The translations under genes were made by a program, and so were the position numbers. Below, in pieces: positions 63,331 to 64,000 of a stretch of 64,000 nucleotides of DNA. Under the pieces are notes generated by a model. It made no database searches. It saw nothing but the letters and a program-made list of their open reading frames with translations, and had not been told where the DNA came from. The stretch comes from Mesorhizobium australicum WSM2073 (GTDB lineage: Bacteria > Pseudomonadota > Alphaproteobacteria > Rhizobiales > Rhizobiaceae): contig NC_019973.1 in NCBI RefSeq assembly GCF_000230995.2, forward strand, positions 5,408,001 to 5,472,000. The letters are read 5' to 3'. The first letter of the stretch is position 1, and the number at the start of each line of letters is the position of its first letter.

Positions 63331-64000
63331 TCAGCTTTCAAAGATCGTTCCGGCTTTCGCGGCCAGCGCACGGTCGCGGGCGAGCGTGGCGATCGCCGTA
63401 TCCTGCACGCCCGTGCCGGTCAGATCGGCGATGGTGATGTCGCCAGCCGAGCGCCGGCCATGCCTCGCGCCGGCGATGATCTGGCCGAGCTCGGTCACCT
63501 CCGCGTCTCCAGCCATCAAGCCCGCCGCGATGGCATGGTGCAATTCGCCCAGGCGCCGCGTCTGTTTCGCGCTGTCGGCGACATAGAGATCGGCCATGCG
63601 CAGGATCGCCGGCGCTATCTCGTTCTTGTGCTCGGCGTCCGAACCCATGGCGGTGATGTGCTGGCCGGCCGAGACAAACCCTGCCTTGATCAGTGGTTCG
63701 GTCGACGGGGTGGTCGTGACGATGATGTCGGCACCGGCAACAGCGTTGGCTGCGTCAGTCTCGGCGCGCACGTCGATGCCGAGCCTTTCGCGTAAGGTGG
63801 CCGCGGTCACTTCGGCCTTGGCGGCATCGCGCGCCCAGATGCGGGCCTGCGTGATCGGCCGCACCAGCATCAGCGCTTGCAGTTGCAGCCCAGCCTGCAC
63901 GCCGGCGCCGAAGATCGAGGCGACCGACGAGTCCGGCCGCGACAGATGCTTGGCCGCGACGGCTCCCGCAGCAGCGGTGCGGACATCGGTGAGATAGCCG
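63331..64000 (-). CDS. eutC: Ornithine cyclodeaminase-family protein EutC (5' end outside window)
   Basis: The C-terminal 222 residues of an ornithine cyclodeaminase/mu-crystallin-type protein; the gene runs off the window end. The nucleotide-binding segment SIFGAGVQAGLQLQAL is seen near the cut end, with GYLTDVRTAAAGAVAAKHLS before it, then VVTTTPSTEPLIKAG and a late MADLYVADSAKQ. In Sinorhizobium the eutABCDE operon has this gene just before eutD/doeA. Its role in ectoine breakdown is not established; a dehydrogenase or lyase on diaminobutyrate derivatives is inferred. Confidence 0.88.
   Translation of the reverse strand, partial: GYLTDVRTAAAGAVAAKHLSRPDSSVASIFGAGVQAGLQLQALMLVRPITQARIWARDAAKAEVTAATLRERLGIDVRAETDAANAVAGADIIVTTTPSTEPLIKAGFVSAGQHITAMGSDAEHKNEIAPAILRMADLYVADSAKQTRRLGELHHAIAAGLMAGDAEVTELGQIIAGARHGRRSAGDITIADLTGTGVQDTAIATLARDRALAAKAGTIFES

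Noticed and set aside
1..64000. tRNA, rRNA, CRISPR array, insertion sequence, phage integrase or origin.
   Set aside because: No cloverleaf, spaced direct-repeat array, transposase motif or recombinase was recognised; the gaps are short and contain only the hairpins and motifs listed.

Overview
The window looks like chromosome or megaplasmid DNA of a Rhizobiales alphaproteobacterium, most like Mesorhizobium. It is GC-rich and almost fully coding, packed with ABC importers and GntR/LysR/IclR/DeoR regulators. It carries the ectoine-degradation genes in the Sinorhizobium order (eutC-doeA-doeB) and a phosphonoacetate hydrolase whose metal residues fall at the S. meliloti positions. Genus is an inference from gene content; no rRNA, tRNA, CRISPR array, IS element or phage gene was seen. 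Both window edges cut a gene.

Layout. 1-2398: the end of a PotABC-type importer. 2402-17577: a catabolic region with a livGFHM importer (8492-11923) divergent from a GntR-led operon (DUF3830, TIGR04076, aldo/keto reductase, NTF2-like protein, and the displaced Liv solute-binding protein). A DAO-family FAD enzyme follows, then a minus-strand operon of M20 deacylase, APH-fold kinase, class III PLP enzyme and GntR. The last group suggests deacylation, then phosphorylation, then phospho-lyase elimination of an amino alcohol. 17756-26777: GNAT, a MalT/LuxR regulator, an acetylpolyamine-amidohydrolase/HDAC-family enzyme and a second Liv/amide-type importer with its own Tat-type binding protein. 26815-33226: individual genes (acetolactate-synthase-like enzyme, LysR plus quinone oxidoreductase, zinc-ribbon protein, Tim44-like protein, beta-propeller lactonase).

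33425-45435: a sugar/sugar-acid region with two related MaoC-fold proteins, a CoA-transferase, a binding-protein-like protein with no signal peptide, a lactonase-type amidohydrolase, an IclR regulator, a sugar ABC importer, an enolase-superfamily dehydratase, a rhamnose-mutarotase-family protein and a Gfo/Idh/MocA oxidoreductase.

45447-57344: a near-complete 2-aminoethylphosphonate (AEP) system. PhnSTUV imports AEP; PhnW makes phosphonoacetaldehyde, PhnY oxidises it to phosphonoacetate, and PhnA hydrolyses that to acetate and phosphate. A PbfA-like class III PLP enzyme and a D-2-hydroxyacid dehydrogenase sit in the same run and probably widen its substrate range. A divergent LysR gene is the likely regulator, and an AT-rich motif is shared by the phnW and phnS upstream regions.

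57341-64000: a dimethylglycine-dehydrogenase-like flavoenzyme, a DeoR regulator, a decayed GntR-FCD fragment, and the ectoine-degradation genes doeB, doeA and eutC (the last cut by the window end). All minus-strand genes between 45447 and 64000 point the same way.
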